48,260 nt of DNA, taken from assembly GCA_905236515.1 (NCBI GenBank), contig CAJOQP010000120.1, positions 1-48,260 on the forward strand, given 5' to 3'. The notes beneath the pieces are model-generated. The model was given only the letters and a program-made list of their open reading frames with translations, was not told where the DNA came from and made no database searches. The position numbers and the translations under genes are program-made. Shown here one piece after another: positions 17,497 to 26,417 of this stretch (position 1 is the stretch's first letter; the number at the start of each line of letters is the position of its first letter). The stretch is from an uncultured Oscillospiraceae bacterium. Lineage in GTDB: Bacteria > Bacillota > Clostridia > Oscillospirales > Oscillospiraceae.

Positions 17497-19335
17497 TTGA
17501 GTATATTAGATACAATAAATAATTCCGCAGATATAAAGAAGATTCCGGAAGAGCAGCTCCCCCAGCTGTGTAACGAACTGCGGAATATGATTATAGAGAA
17601 TGTTTCCAGGACAGGAGGCCATCTGGCTTCTAATCTTGGGGCTGTGGAACTCACGGTAGCGCTGCATCGTGTCTATGATTCCAGCAAAGACCGCATCGTA
17701 TTTGATGTCGGTCATCAATGTTATGCCCACAAAATCATTACCGGCAGACGGGATCAGATGCATACACTCCGACAGTTCAACGGGCTTTCCGGCTTTCCGA
17801 AGCCATATGAATCGGCCGATGATGCTTTTATTGCCGGACATGCTTCCGATTCCGTAGCCATTGCTTTGGGTATGGCAAAAGCAAGATCGATTCAGGGTGA
17901 GAATTATGATGTTGTTGCTGTTATAGGTGATGGAGCTTTAACTGGGGGACTGGCTTATGAAGGTCTCGAAAATGCCGGTGTCAGCGGTGAACCTATGGTC
18001 ATTGTTCTTAACGATAATGCCATGTCAATCAGCGGCAATGTAGGCTCCATGGAACGGGTACTTTCTAAAGCCCGTGTACGCCCGGAGTATTTAGAATTTA
18101 AACGAAACTACCGAGCAACTATCGGAAGGTTGCCAAAGCTTTATAATTTCAATCACGAGCTTAAGGAAAGCATTAAACGTCGTATCCTCCCATCTACAAT
18201 GTTCGATGATTTCGGACTGTATTATCTTGGACCTATTGACGGACATGATATTCGTCAAGTTGAGACCGCTCTTAATTGGGCAAAACAGATGAAGGTTCCA
18301 GTTCTTCTTCATGTTTTGACCACTAAGGGAAAAGGATACCCGTATGCAGAACAGTCTCCTGAACGATACCACGGAGTAGGACCGTTTGATATTGAGACCG
18401 GCGTTGTAGACAGCGGTTCTACATCCTATTCATCCGTCACCGGGTATACGCTGTGCGAGATTGCACAGAAGAATTCCAAAGTGGTTGCGATTACCGCAGC
18501 TATGTCGGATGGCACCGGACTGGACACTTTCTCGAAGAAGTTTCCCAGCAGGTTTTTTGATGTAGGTATTGCTGAGGGCTGCGCTGTATCCATGGCTGCC
18601 GGTATGGCCAAACAGGGGCTCATCCCGGTGTTCTGTGTCTATTCAAGCTTCTTCCAGAGAAGTTATGATATGCTTTTGCATGACATTGCCCTTCAGAATC
18701 TCCATGTTGTGTTCTGTGTGGATCGATGTGGTTTGGTGGGAAGTGACGGAGAGACGCATCATGGACTGTTTGATGTTTCTTATTTGAGAACAGTACCCGG
18801 TATCACAATCCTTTGTCCATCTGATTTTGCGGAGCTGAAGGATATGATTTATACTGCCGTCTATCAAATTGACGGACCGGTTGCAGTGCGTTATCCGAGA
18901 GGCGGAGAACCCAAGAGCTATAACCCATCCGACAAAGAAGACCAGCTCAGTGAGAACGCTTCGGTCACACTGGTATCCTACGGAAATATGTTCTGGGAAG
19001 TATTAAAGGCACAACGTCTGCTGAAAGAAAAGGGGATTGATGCGGATCTGATTCGCCTGAAGACCATTGAACCGCTCGATGTTTCAAGGATCAGGGAATC
19101 GGTTTCCCGTACCGGCAAGCTGATCGTTGCGGAAGAAACCTGTCGTTCCGGTTGCGTTGGGGAGGCTGTTATTGCCAGATTGGAAGAAAAGGAAAGTGTC
19201 CCTTGCTGCTCCAGGCTGATCAATCTCGGAGATGGAATCGTTACCCATGGAACGGTCTCTGAACTGATGGATTTATGCAACATTGACTGCAGGTCTATTG
19301 CTTCTGCTGCAGAGGAGCTGGTGCATCATGGCTAA
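17497..19335 (+). CDS. dxs: 1-deoxy-D-xylulose-5-phosphate synthase (TTG start)
   Basis: GGHLASNLGAVELTVALH, FDVGHQCYAHKIITGR, GDGALTGGLAYEGLENAG, HVLTTKGKGYPYAE, DRCGLVGSDGETHHG. GAGG RBS before TTG 17497. Confidence 0.97.
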   Translation: MSILDTINNSADIKKIPEEQLPQLCNELRNMIIENVSRTGGHLASNLGAVELTVALHRVYDSSKDRIVFDVGHQCYAHKIITGRRDQMHTLRQFNGLSGFPKPYESADDAFIAGHASDSVAIALGMAKARSIQGENYDVVAVIGDGALTGGLAYEGLENAGVSGEPMVIVLNDNAMSISGNVGSMERVLSKARVRPEYLEFKRNYRATIGRLPKLYNFNHELKESIKRRILPSTMFDDFGLYYLGPIDGHDIRQVETALNWAKQMKVPVLLHVLTTKGKGYPYAEQSPERYHGVGPFDIETGVVDSGSTSYSSVTGYTLCEIAQKNSKVVAITAAMSDGTGLDTFSKKFPSRFFDVGIAEGCAVSMAAGMAKQGLIPVFCVYSSFFQRSYDMLLHDIALQNLHVVFCVDRCGLVGSDGETHHGLFDVSYLRTVPGITILCPSDFAELKDMIYTAVYQIDGPVAVRYPRGGEPKSYNPSDKEDQLSENASVTLVSYGNMFWEVLKAQRLLKEKGIDADLIRLKTIEPLDVSRIRESVSRTGKLIVAEETCRSGCVGEAVIARLEEKESVPCCSRLINLGDGIVTHGTVSELMDLCNIDCRSIASAAEELVHHG

Positions 19336-20125
19336 GAAAAGACTGGACCAGCTTGTTTTTGAACGCGGACTGACCGAGAGCAGAGAACGGGCAAAAACGA
19401 CGATCATGGCAGGTCAGGTGTTTGTAAACGGTCAGCGGTCGGATAAACCCGGCACTCCAGTGCCGGAAGATGCAAAAATTGAGATTCACGGTGAAACCAT
19501 GCCTTTTGTAAGCCGTGGAGGCTATAAGTTGGATAAGGCGCTGAAAGTATTTCCCGTAGATCCTGCCGGTTCCCACTGTATTGATTGTGGTGCATCCACC
19601 GGTGGTTTTACTGACGTTCTCTTACAGCATGGCGCATCTCTTGTTTATGCTGTGGATGTCGGATATGGACAGCTGGCATGGAAACTCCGTGAGGATAATC
19701 GTGTAGTATGTATGGAGCGTACTAACGTCCGGTATATCAGCGGCGAACAGATTCCGGAACTGCTGGATATTGCAGTTATGGATGTCTCTTTTATTTCGAT
19801 TAAACTGATTCTTCCAGCGTTAAAAGGAATCCTGAAACCGGATGCCGATATTATTTGCCTGATCAAACCTCAGTTTGAAGCCGGCAAAGATAAGGTCGGC
19901 AAAAAAGGTGTCGTCCGCGATATTGGTGTTCATCGTGAAGTGGTTCGCGATATTCTTGATTTTTGCAGAGAGCACCAGCTTTCCTGTCATGGCCTTGATT
20001 ATTCCCCCATCCGGGGGCCGGAAGGAAATATCGAATTCTTACTTTGGCTTAAGAATTCAGACAATAATGCTCTGGAACCAGATGTCGATGCTGTGGTAGA
20101 TGCAGCTCACAAACATATTTCATAA
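19328..20125 (+). CDS. tlyA: TlyA family rRNA (cytidine-2'-O)-methyltransferase
   Basis: S4-type N-terminus KKRLDQLVFERGLTESRERAKTTIMAGQVFVNGQR; DCGASTGGFTDVLLQHGA SAM motif; KPQFEAGKDKVGKKGVVRD. Confidence 0.93.
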   Translation: MAKKRLDQLVFERGLTESRERAKTTIMAGQVFVNGQRSDKPGTPVPEDAKIEIHGETMPFVSRGGYKLDKALKVFPVDPAGSHCIDCGASTGGFTDVLLQHGASLVYAVDVGYGQLAWKLREDNRVVCMERTNVRYISGEQIPELLDIAVMDVSFISIKLILPALKGILKPDADIICLIKPQFEAGKDKVGKKGVVRDIGVHREVVRDILDFCREHQLSCHGLDYSPIRGPEGNIEFLLWLKNSDNNALEPDVDAVVDAAHKHIS

Positions 20126-20151
20126 CGGAGAGTTTTTGAGGAGAGTCAATT

Positions 20152-21015
20152 ATGGGCGATCGTGTATTGCTTTGTCCCAATCCATATCGTGATGTGGATT
20201 TGGACGTCACACTGTACGTACAGGATCTTTTGGAAAAACACGGGTATAAGACTTATATCTGCCCTATCTTTGATGAGGTGGAAGATAGTGCTATTCCCGA
20301 AAACATTGAGAAGCATCGACTTCGCGATGTAATCGATGAGGCCTTTTTTGTTGTCGCAATCGGCGGTGACGGAACGATCCTTCACTGCGGAAAATGTGCT
20401 GCGATCCATAAAGTCCCTGTCATCGGAATCAATGCCGGAACCAAAGGTTTTATGGCAATTCTGGAAAAGAGTAATGCTGATCAGGTTTTGCGTGCGGTTT
20501 CCGGCGATTACTTGGAAGAACGCAGAATGATGCTGGATGTCAGTCTCATCCGTGACGGTGAGATCATTATGGAAAACAGTGCCATCAATGATATCGTCGT
20601 CAATGGATTTGGTGACTGCATCGGCCTGACTGCCTGGTGTGACGGGGATAAGATGACAAAGTATTTCGGGGATGGTGCTGTGTTTGCCACTCCGACCGGA
20701 TCCTCTGCCTATTCGTTGTCAGCAGGCGGGCCTCTTGTGGAGCCGACCGCACAGGATATCATTTTCACACCGATCTGCGTTCATGGTATGAGTGCCAAAT
20801 CTTTTGTGTTAAGTCCTGATCGCATTCTTTCCGCACGTGCCGAATGCCATTATGGGAAACAGGCATTTATGAAAGTCGATGGTTCCGATCTTATTGAACT
20901 TGAAAATGATGATATTATAAAGGTTAAAAAATCCAACCTTGAACTGATCATGGCAAACTTAGGGCAGAAGAGTTTTTATGATATCGCTTTCGAAAAACTG
21001 ATCGAGGGTTATTAA
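20152..21015 (+). CDS. nadK: NAD(+)/NADH kinase
   Basis: IGGDGTILHCGK, GINAGTKGFMAI, NDIVV, TPTGSSAYSLSAGGPLVEP. Confidence 0.95.
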   Translation: MGDRVLLCPNPYRDVDLDVTLYVQDLLEKHGYKTYICPIFDEVEDSAIPENIEKHRLRDVIDEAFFVVAIGGDGTILHCGKCAAIHKVPVIGINAGTKGFMAILEKSNADQVLRAVSGDYLEERRMMLDVSLIRDGEIIMENSAINDIVVNGFGDCIGLTAWCDGDKMTKYFGDGAVFATPTGSSAYSLSAGGPLVEPTAQDIIFTPICVHGMSAKSFVLSPDRILSARAECHYGKQAFMKVDGSDLIELENDDIIKVKKSNLELIMANLGQKSFYDIAFEKLIEGY

Positions 21016-21026
21016 AGGGTAGAAGA

Positions 21027-21476
21027 ATGAAATCAAAGAGACAAAGTGTAATTTTAGAGATCATTGAAGAGGAAAATATTGAGACACAGAACCAATTGAT
21101 GGATGCACTGGCCCGCCGTGGAATTCAGTCCACACAGGCTACGCTTTCCCGTGATATCAAGGATCTGCATCTTGTTAAGGGTCCGGGCGGCAAAGATAAA
21201 TACAAATATGTAATCGGTGATGTCAGAGAGATTCCCAATCCGGATGATAAACTGACTAAAATTTTCAAAGAGTGTGTCACATCTGTTCATACAGCACAGA
21301 ATATTATCGTGATCAAAACGCTTCCCGGTCTGGCTGACGCAGCATGTTCTACTTTGGATTCCATGAATATTCCGGAACTGGTGGGTTCCCTTGCCGGGGA
21401 TGATACTGCTTTTCTGGCGATGAAAGACAATCCTTCTGCACAGAGACTGTGTCAGGAGATCAGCGCGATGCTGTAA
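21027..21476 (+). CDS. argR: Arginine repressor ArgR
   Basis: KRQSVILEIIEEENIETQNQLMDALARRGIQSTQATLSRDIKDLHLVK; C-terminal GDDTAFLAM. Confidence 0.95.
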   Translation: MKSKRQSVILEIIEEENIETQNQLMDALARRGIQSTQATLSRDIKDLHLVKGPGGKDKYKYVIGDVREIPNPDDKLTKIFKECVTSVHTAQNIIVIKTLPGLADAACSTLDSMNIPELVGSLAGDDTAFLAMKDNPSAQRLCQEISAML

Positions 21477-21496
21477 CACGGTTTGGAGTGTAGTGA

Positions 21497-23197
21497 ATGT
21501 TAAGTGAACTGCATATTAAGAATATTGCGGTCATTGAGGAAGCCAGCATTGAATTTGAACCCGGTCTGAATGTTCTGACTGGCGAGACTGGTGCTGGCAA
21601 ATCCATAGTAATTGACGCTCTTGGAGCTGTAATTGGTACTAGAGTTGGTAGAGATATGCTTCGTACTGGTTCTGATAAAGGCTCCGTTACGGCGGTTTTT
21701 CGTTCTTTGGAAGCTTCCCGATGGCTGGAAGAAAATGATATTGATATTGACGATGATGATATCATTATTCAACGGAAGATCACCTCAGACGGAAAGAATA
21801 CCTGTCGTGTCTGTGGTCAGCCGATTACAGTGACCCAGCTGAAAGAACTTGGGACCTATCTGCTGGATATCCACGGACAGAATGACGGTCGGCTTCTTAT
21901 GGATGAAAGTAATCATCTTGGGTATCTGGATTCATTTGGCGACTATAAGGATCTGTTGGATCAGTTTCACAGCGAATACCATACCTGTACGGAGATCTAT
22001 CAGAAGATGAAACGCCTGAGCATGGACGAAGCAGAGCGTCAGCATCGTCAGGAAATGCTTCGTGCGACGATTCAGGAACTGACGGATGCGAATCTTGTCT
22101 TAGGTGAGGAAGCGGAAAAGACGGAGCGGCGTGATTTGCTTCATAATTCCGAAAAAATCTCCGAATACATCAATAATGCTTATGATGATATCACTGGCGC
22201 GGAGATCAATGCTCTCGATCTGGCTGGAGATGCGGAAAATCTTCTTGCAAGAGCTGGAATGATGTCAGAGGAGATGGAACAGGTCTCACGTATCGTAAAA
22301 GATGCGGAGAACCTTCTCAATGATGCTGCAGAGCGCCTTGCGGATTTCAGGGCTTCACTGGATTATTCTCCTCAGGAATACGATGAGCTGGAGAGCCGCC
22401 TTTCTTTTCTGCGGAGATTGCAGCGAAAGTATATGACGGATGAAGAAGGTCTGATTCAAAAACTGGAGACCAGCGTCAAAGAGCTGGAAGAACTGGATTT
22501 TTCTCACGATATTTCTGAAAAGCTTCAGTTGGAACTTGAAAGCCAGATTCAGGTTTGTCAGAGTACTGCAGCCAAGCTGACGGAGAGAAGAGTTAAGGCC
22601 GCTGAGGAACTTGAGAGCAGTATTGAACGGGAATTGAAGGATCTGAACATGCCTTCCGTTCGCTTCAAAGTGCAGATTGAGCCTGTTGGCAAACGATACG
22701 GATTCGATAAAAACGGAGGAGATTCCGTTGCTTTTATCATGTCCGCGAATGCTGGTGAGAAGATGGATCGCATTTCTAAAGTCGCTTCCGGCGGTGAACT
22801 CAGTCGTATCATGCTGGCTATGAAAAATGTATTTGCTCAAAATGACATCGTGGAAACCATGGTGTTTGACGAAATTGATGCCGGCATCTCCGGAATCGCA
22901 GCTCAGAGAGTGGGTGAGAAGCTCTCGGATGTCGCAGATCACAAGCAGGTGATCTGTGTGACTCATCTGTCACAGATCGCCGTAATGGGTGACTGTCATT
23001 TCCGTATCGAGAAATCGGAAACGGAAGGCCGAACCTTTACAAATATTAAAAAGTTAAACATGGAAGACCGAAAGTGGGAGATCGCTCGTCTCCACGGAGG
23101 GGTTCATATCACGGACCTCACTTTGGCTAGCGCGCAGGATCAGCTGGAATCTTCCTTGGAATACAAACGCAAACACAGAAGAATTAAGGAGAATTAA
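21497..23197 (+). CDS. recN: DNA repair protein RecN
   Basis: MLSELHIKNIAVIEEASIEFEPGLNVLTGETGAGKSIVIDALGAVIG; VASGGELSRIMLAMKNVFA; VFDEIDAGISGIAAQRVGEKL. Confidence 0.97.
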   Translation: MLSELHIKNIAVIEEASIEFEPGLNVLTGETGAGKSIVIDALGAVIGTRVGRDMLRTGSDKGSVTAVFRSLEASRWLEENDIDIDDDDIIIQRKITSDGKNTCRVCGQPITVTQLKELGTYLLDIHGQNDGRLLMDESNHLGYLDSFGDYKDLLDQFHSEYHTCTEIYQKMKRLSMDEAERQHRQEMLRATIQELTDANLVLGEEAEKTERRDLLHNSEKISEYINNAYDDITGAEINALDLAGDAENLLARAGMMSEEMEQVSRIVKDAENLLNDAAERLADFRASLDYSPQEYDELESRLSFLRRLQRKYMTDEEGLIQKLETSVKELEELDFSHDISEKLQLELESQIQVCQSTAAKLTERRVKAAEELESSIERELKDLNMPSVRFKVQIEPVGKRYGFDKNGGDSVAFIMSANAGEKMDRISKVASGGELSRIMLAMKNVFAQNDIVETMVFDEIDAGISGIAAQRVGEKLSDVADHKQVICVTHLSQIAVMGDCHFRIEKSETEGRTFTNIKKLNMEDRKWEIARLHGGVHITDLTLASAQDQLESSLEYKRKHRRIKEN

Positions 23198-23202
23198 GTT
23201 CG

Positions 23203-24429
23203 ATGGGAATTTATGAGGAACTGCAAGAAAGAGGTTTGATTGCACAGGTTACAGATGAACCGGAAATCAGAGAACTGATCAATTCCGGAAAAGCTGTTTT
23301 CTATATTGGCTTTGACCCAACTGCTGACTCGCTTCATGTCGGTCATTTTATGGCTCTCTGCATTATGAAACGTCTTCAGATGGCTGGAAACCGTCCGATC
23401 GCTCTGATCGGCGGCGGTACCGGTTATATTGGAGATCCTTCTGGTCGTACTGACATGCGATCCATGATGACACCTGAGACTATCCGTCACAACAGTGAGT
23501 GTTTCAAAAAGCAGATGGAACGTTTCATAGAATTTGGCGAAGGCAAAGCCATTATGATCAACAATGCAGACTGGCTTCTGGACTTGAATTACGTAGAGCT
23601 TCTTCGCGAAGTCGGAGCCTGTTTCTCTGTCAACAACATGCTTCGTGCGGAATGCTACAAACAGCGCATGGAAAAAGGTCTGTCCTTCCTTGAGTTTAAC
23701 TACATGATCATGCAGTCCTATGATTTCTATCATATGTACCAGACCCTTGGATGCAACATGCAGATGGGCGGAAACGATCAGTGGAGCAATATGCTTGGCG
23801 GTACGGAGCTTATCCGCAGAAAACTGAACAAAGATGCCTATGCCATGACGATTCCTCTGCTTCTTAACTCCGAAGGAAAGAAAATGGGCAAGACCGCATC
23901 GGGTGCTGTATGGCTGGATCCGGAAAAGACTTCTCCTTATGAATTCTATCAGTACTGGAGGAACGTGGACGATTCCGATGTAATCAAATGCATCAAGATG
24001 CTCACATTCCTTCCAATGGAACAGATTCGAGAGATGGAAGGATGGAAAGATCAACAGCTTAACCGTGCCAAAGAGATTCTGGCGTATGAGCTGACTAATC
24101 TCGTTCACGGTGAAGAAGAGGCAAAAAAGGCGGAAGAAGCTGCCAAAGCACTCTTTTCCGGCTCCGGGAATCTGGATAACATCCCTACGACGGAACTGAC
24201 GGAAGAAGATTTTACCGATAATAAAATCGATATCATCAAAATGCTGACGAAGAGCGGACTGTGCAGCAGCAACGGTGATGCCCGTCGTACTATTACCGGT
24301 GGCGGTGTTAGTGTTAATAACGAAAAGATCACTGAATTTTCTCAGCAGTTTGAAAAGGAACAGTTCGGCGAAGGACTGATCCTGAGAAAAGGGAAGAAGA
24401 ATTATCATAAATTGGTATTCAAATCATAA
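23203..24429 (+). CDS. tyrS: Tyrosyl-tRNA synthetase
   Basis: YIGFDPTADSLHVGHF, QMGGNDQWSNM, KMGKTASGAVWLD; S4-like C-terminus. Confidence 0.98.
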   Translation: MGIYEELQERGLIAQVTDEPEIRELINSGKAVFYIGFDPTADSLHVGHFMALCIMKRLQMAGNRPIALIGGGTGYIGDPSGRTDMRSMMTPETIRHNSECFKKQMERFIEFGEGKAIMINNADWLLDLNYVELLREVGACFSVNNMLRAECYKQRMEKGLSFLEFNYMIMQSYDFYHMYQTLGCNMQMGGNDQWSNMLGGTELIRRKLNKDAYAMTIPLLLNSEGKKMGKTASGAVWLDPEKTSPYEFYQYWRNVDDSDVIKCIKMLTFLPMEQIREMEGWKDQQLNRAKEILAYELTNLVHGEEEAKKAEEAAKALFSGSGNLDNIPTTELTEEDFTDNKIDIIKMLTKSGLCSSNGDARRTITGGGVSVNNEKITEFSQQFEKEQFGEGLILRKGKKNYHKLVFKS

Positions 24430-24440
24430 GGATACAAGGA

Positions 24441-24980
24441 TTGATTAATATGCCGAAATACGGATTTATTCATGATAAACTTGATATCAAACTTCTCATT
24501 CTGTATGTTCTGAGTCGTTTACCTGGACCGGTGGACTATTCAACACTGGGAGATCTGGTCAACAACCTTGATGACGGCATCGATTATTTTGATTATACGG
24601 AATGTGTGCATGACCTGATTCAAAATGGTCATATCCTGGACGATGACGGCTTTTATTCCATTACGGATAAGGGAATCAAGAATTCCGAGTCTGTGGAGAG
24701 CAGCATTCCGTATACTGTACGGATGCACGCAAAAACTGAGCTTATCCCATTTGTGGAAGAGATGCGCCGTCAGGGAATGATCAGTGCGGAAAGGGAAGAG
24801 AAAGACGGATGCAATTATGTATCTTTGTCCTTAAATGACGGTGCCGGAGATATTCTGAATATGAAGCTTCTGGTATCCGATGATGAGCAGGCGAAGCAGA
24901 TTAAACGTAATTTTCGTCTTCATGCCGAACAGCTGTATAAGGATATTATTGAAGTATTAACCGAAGAAAGTGTGAATTGA
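24441..24980 (+). CDS. DUF4364 family protein (winged-helix-like)
   Basis: MINMPKYGFIHDKLDIKLLILYVLSRLPGPVDYSTLGDLV..., N-terminal pattern of DUF4364 proteins of Clostridia. Confidence 0.75.
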   Translation: MINMPKYGFIHDKLDIKLLILYVLSRLPGPVDYSTLGDLVNNLDDGIDYFDYTECVHDLIQNGHILDDDGFYSITDKGIKNSESVESSIPYTVRMHAKTELIPFVEEMRRQGMISAEREEKDGCNYVSLSLNDGAGDILNMKLLVSDDEQAKQIKRNFRLHAEQLYKDIIEVLTEESVN

Positions 24981-24981
24981 T

Positions 24982-25995
24982 ATGAGTGTTTATATTCCAG
25001 AGAACTACAACAGCCTGTTAAGCATTTACGATACGCAGAAGAGCATTGGACTTCTGCATCGTATCTTCGAAGATAATCTGGCAGCGAATCTCAATCTGAA
25101 CCGCGTGTCGGCACCTCTGTTTGTGCGAAAAGATTCCGGAATCAATGACAACCTAAACGGTTATGAACGGCCGGTTGAATTTGAGATCCTCCACGCAGAC
25201 GGCACTGCGCAGATCGTTCATTCCCTCGCTAAATGGAAACGTCTGGCTTTGAAACGGTATAATTTCTTCCCTGGAAAGGGATTGTACACCGATATGAATG
25301 CTGTTCGCCGGGACGAGGAGATTTTGGATAATCTACATTCTGTTTACGTGGATCAGTGGGATTGGGAAAAGGTAATTCTTCCCAGCGACCGCAATCTCGA
25401 TTATCTGAAATCCACAGTTATGGATATTGTACAGGCACTGAGCGATACGCAGAAGACCATGAAATCCATTTATCCTGCGCTGAACCGTGTTCCCGATATC
25501 TCCACGGAGGTTTCGTTTATCACCTCACAGGAACTGGAAGATATGTATCCGGACCTCACCCCAAAAGAACGGGAACATGAGTATGTAAAAGATCATGCAA
25601 CCACATTTATCATTGGGATCGGCGGAAAGCTGGCATCGGGCAAACCCCATGATGGGCGTGCCCCTGATTATGATGACTGGGATCTGAACGGTGATATCAT
25701 CGTTTGGGATTCTCTTCTTGATTGTCCGCTGGAGCTTTCCTCCATGGGAATCCGTGTTGATCCTGAAGCCCTTGACCGACAGCTTTCTCTCGCAGGATGC
25801 GATGACCGTCGGGAGCTGCCCTATCATCAGATGTTGCTTAACGGAGAACTTCCTCTGACGATTGGCGGTGGAATAGGTCAGTCCCGTGTGAGCATGCTGC
25901 TCTTAGGGAAAGCACATATCGGGGAAGTGCAGGCTTCGATATGGGATAAAGAAACTCAGGATGAGTGCCGTGAGCACAATATTATGCTTCTGTAA
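24982..25995 (+). CDS. asnA: Aspartate--ammonia ligase (AsnA)
   Basis: LNRVSAPLFVRKDSGINDNLNGYERPVEFE, VDQWDWEKVI, MGIRVD, LTIGGGIGQSRVSMLLLGKAHIGEVQASIW. Confidence 0.97.
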   Translation: MSVYIPENYNSLLSIYDTQKSIGLLHRIFEDNLAANLNLNRVSAPLFVRKDSGINDNLNGYERPVEFEILHADGTAQIVHSLAKWKRLALKRYNFFPGKGLYTDMNAVRRDEEILDNLHSVYVDQWDWEKVILPSDRNLDYLKSTVMDIVQALSDTQKTMKSIYPALNRVPDISTEVSFITSQELEDMYPDLTPKEREHEYVKDHATTFIIGIGGKLASGKPHDGRAPDYDDWDLNGDIIVWDSLLDCPLELSSMGIRVDPEALDRQLSLAGCDDRRELPYHQMLLNGELPLTIGGGIGQSRVSMLLLGKAHIGEVQASIWDKETQDECREHNIMLL

Positions 25996-26008
25996 GTAAA
26001 AACAAAAA

Positions 26009-26043
26009 AAGAAGGTTGAATGAAATATCTTCAACCTTCTTTT
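26009..26043. terminator. Bidirectional intrinsic terminator between asnA and tRNA-Gly
   Basis: AGAAGGTTGAA ... TTCAACCTTCT flanked by A-tract and TTTTA. Confidence 0.85.
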
Positions 26044-26044
26044 A

Positions 26045-26118
26045 TGGAGCGGATAAAGGGAGTCGAACCCTCCTTTCAGGCTTGGGAAGCCGGCGTTCTA
26101 CCGATGAACCATATCCGC
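26045..26118 (-). tRNA. tRNA-Gly(CCC), CCA encoded
   Basis: Minus strand GCGGATA TG GTTC-ATCGGTA-GAAC G CCGGC TTCCCAA GCCTG AAAG GAGGG-TTCGACT-CCCTT TATCCGC T CCA. Cloverleaf folds by hand, with one C28-U42 mismatch in the anticodon stem. Confidence 0.93.
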
Positions 26119-26127
26119 ATGTTCTGT

Positions 26128-26156
26128 ATAATAGCATACCGGGTTTTTGTTTTCAA
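26128..26156 (-). promoter_or_regulatory. Putative promoter for tRNA-Gly
   Basis: Minus strand TTGAAA-N17-TATTAT. Confidence 0.6.
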
Positions 26157-26248
26157 GTTCTTTCCAATGACCATCAGGGTTCTTCAAACTCTCTGATCGT
26201 TATGTTTTTATTGTAAAAAACACGTTTTAAAGATTCAATTTTATATTC

Positions 26249-26277
26249 TTGACAATGTGCTATGTGCGGATTATAAT
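26249..26277 (+). promoter_or_regulatory. Perfect-consensus sigma-A promoter for tRNA-Pro
   Basis: TTGACA (26249-26254), 17-nt spacer, TATAAT (26272-26277), 12 nt before the tRNA 5' end. Confidence 0.9.
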
Positions 26278-26289
26278 AATCAAGCATTT

Positions 26290-26365
26290 CGGGGTGTAGC
26301 GCAGATGGTAGCGCGCTTGGTTCGGGACCAAGAGGCCGGGAGTTCAAGTCTCCCCACTCCGACCA
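26290..26365 (+). tRNA. tRNA-Pro(CGG), CCA encoded
   Basis: CGGGGTGTAGCGCAGATGGTAGCGCGCTTGGTTCGGGACCAAGAGGCCGGGAGTTCAAGTCTCCCCACTCCGACCA. Anticodon loop TTCGGGA. Confidence 0.96.
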
Positions 26366-26400
26366 ATCACCGCAAACGGCATGTTTGCGGTGATTTTTTT
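26366..26400 (+). terminator. Intrinsic terminator after tRNA-Pro
   Basis: ATCACCGCAAAC-ggcat-GTTTGCGGTGAT followed by TTTTTTT. Confidence 0.9.
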
Positions 26401-26417
26401 ATTTGAGGTTGAATTAT

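Noticed and set aside
23194-24408. 404-aa antisense ORF covering almost all of tyrS
   Set aside because: Mirror of a strongly conserved gene. No RBS or promoter and a Phe/His-rich composition typical of antisense translation.
26016-26216. 66-aa ORF across tRNA-Gly
   Set aside because: Lies through a terminator and the reverse complement of a tRNA; no evidence of coding.
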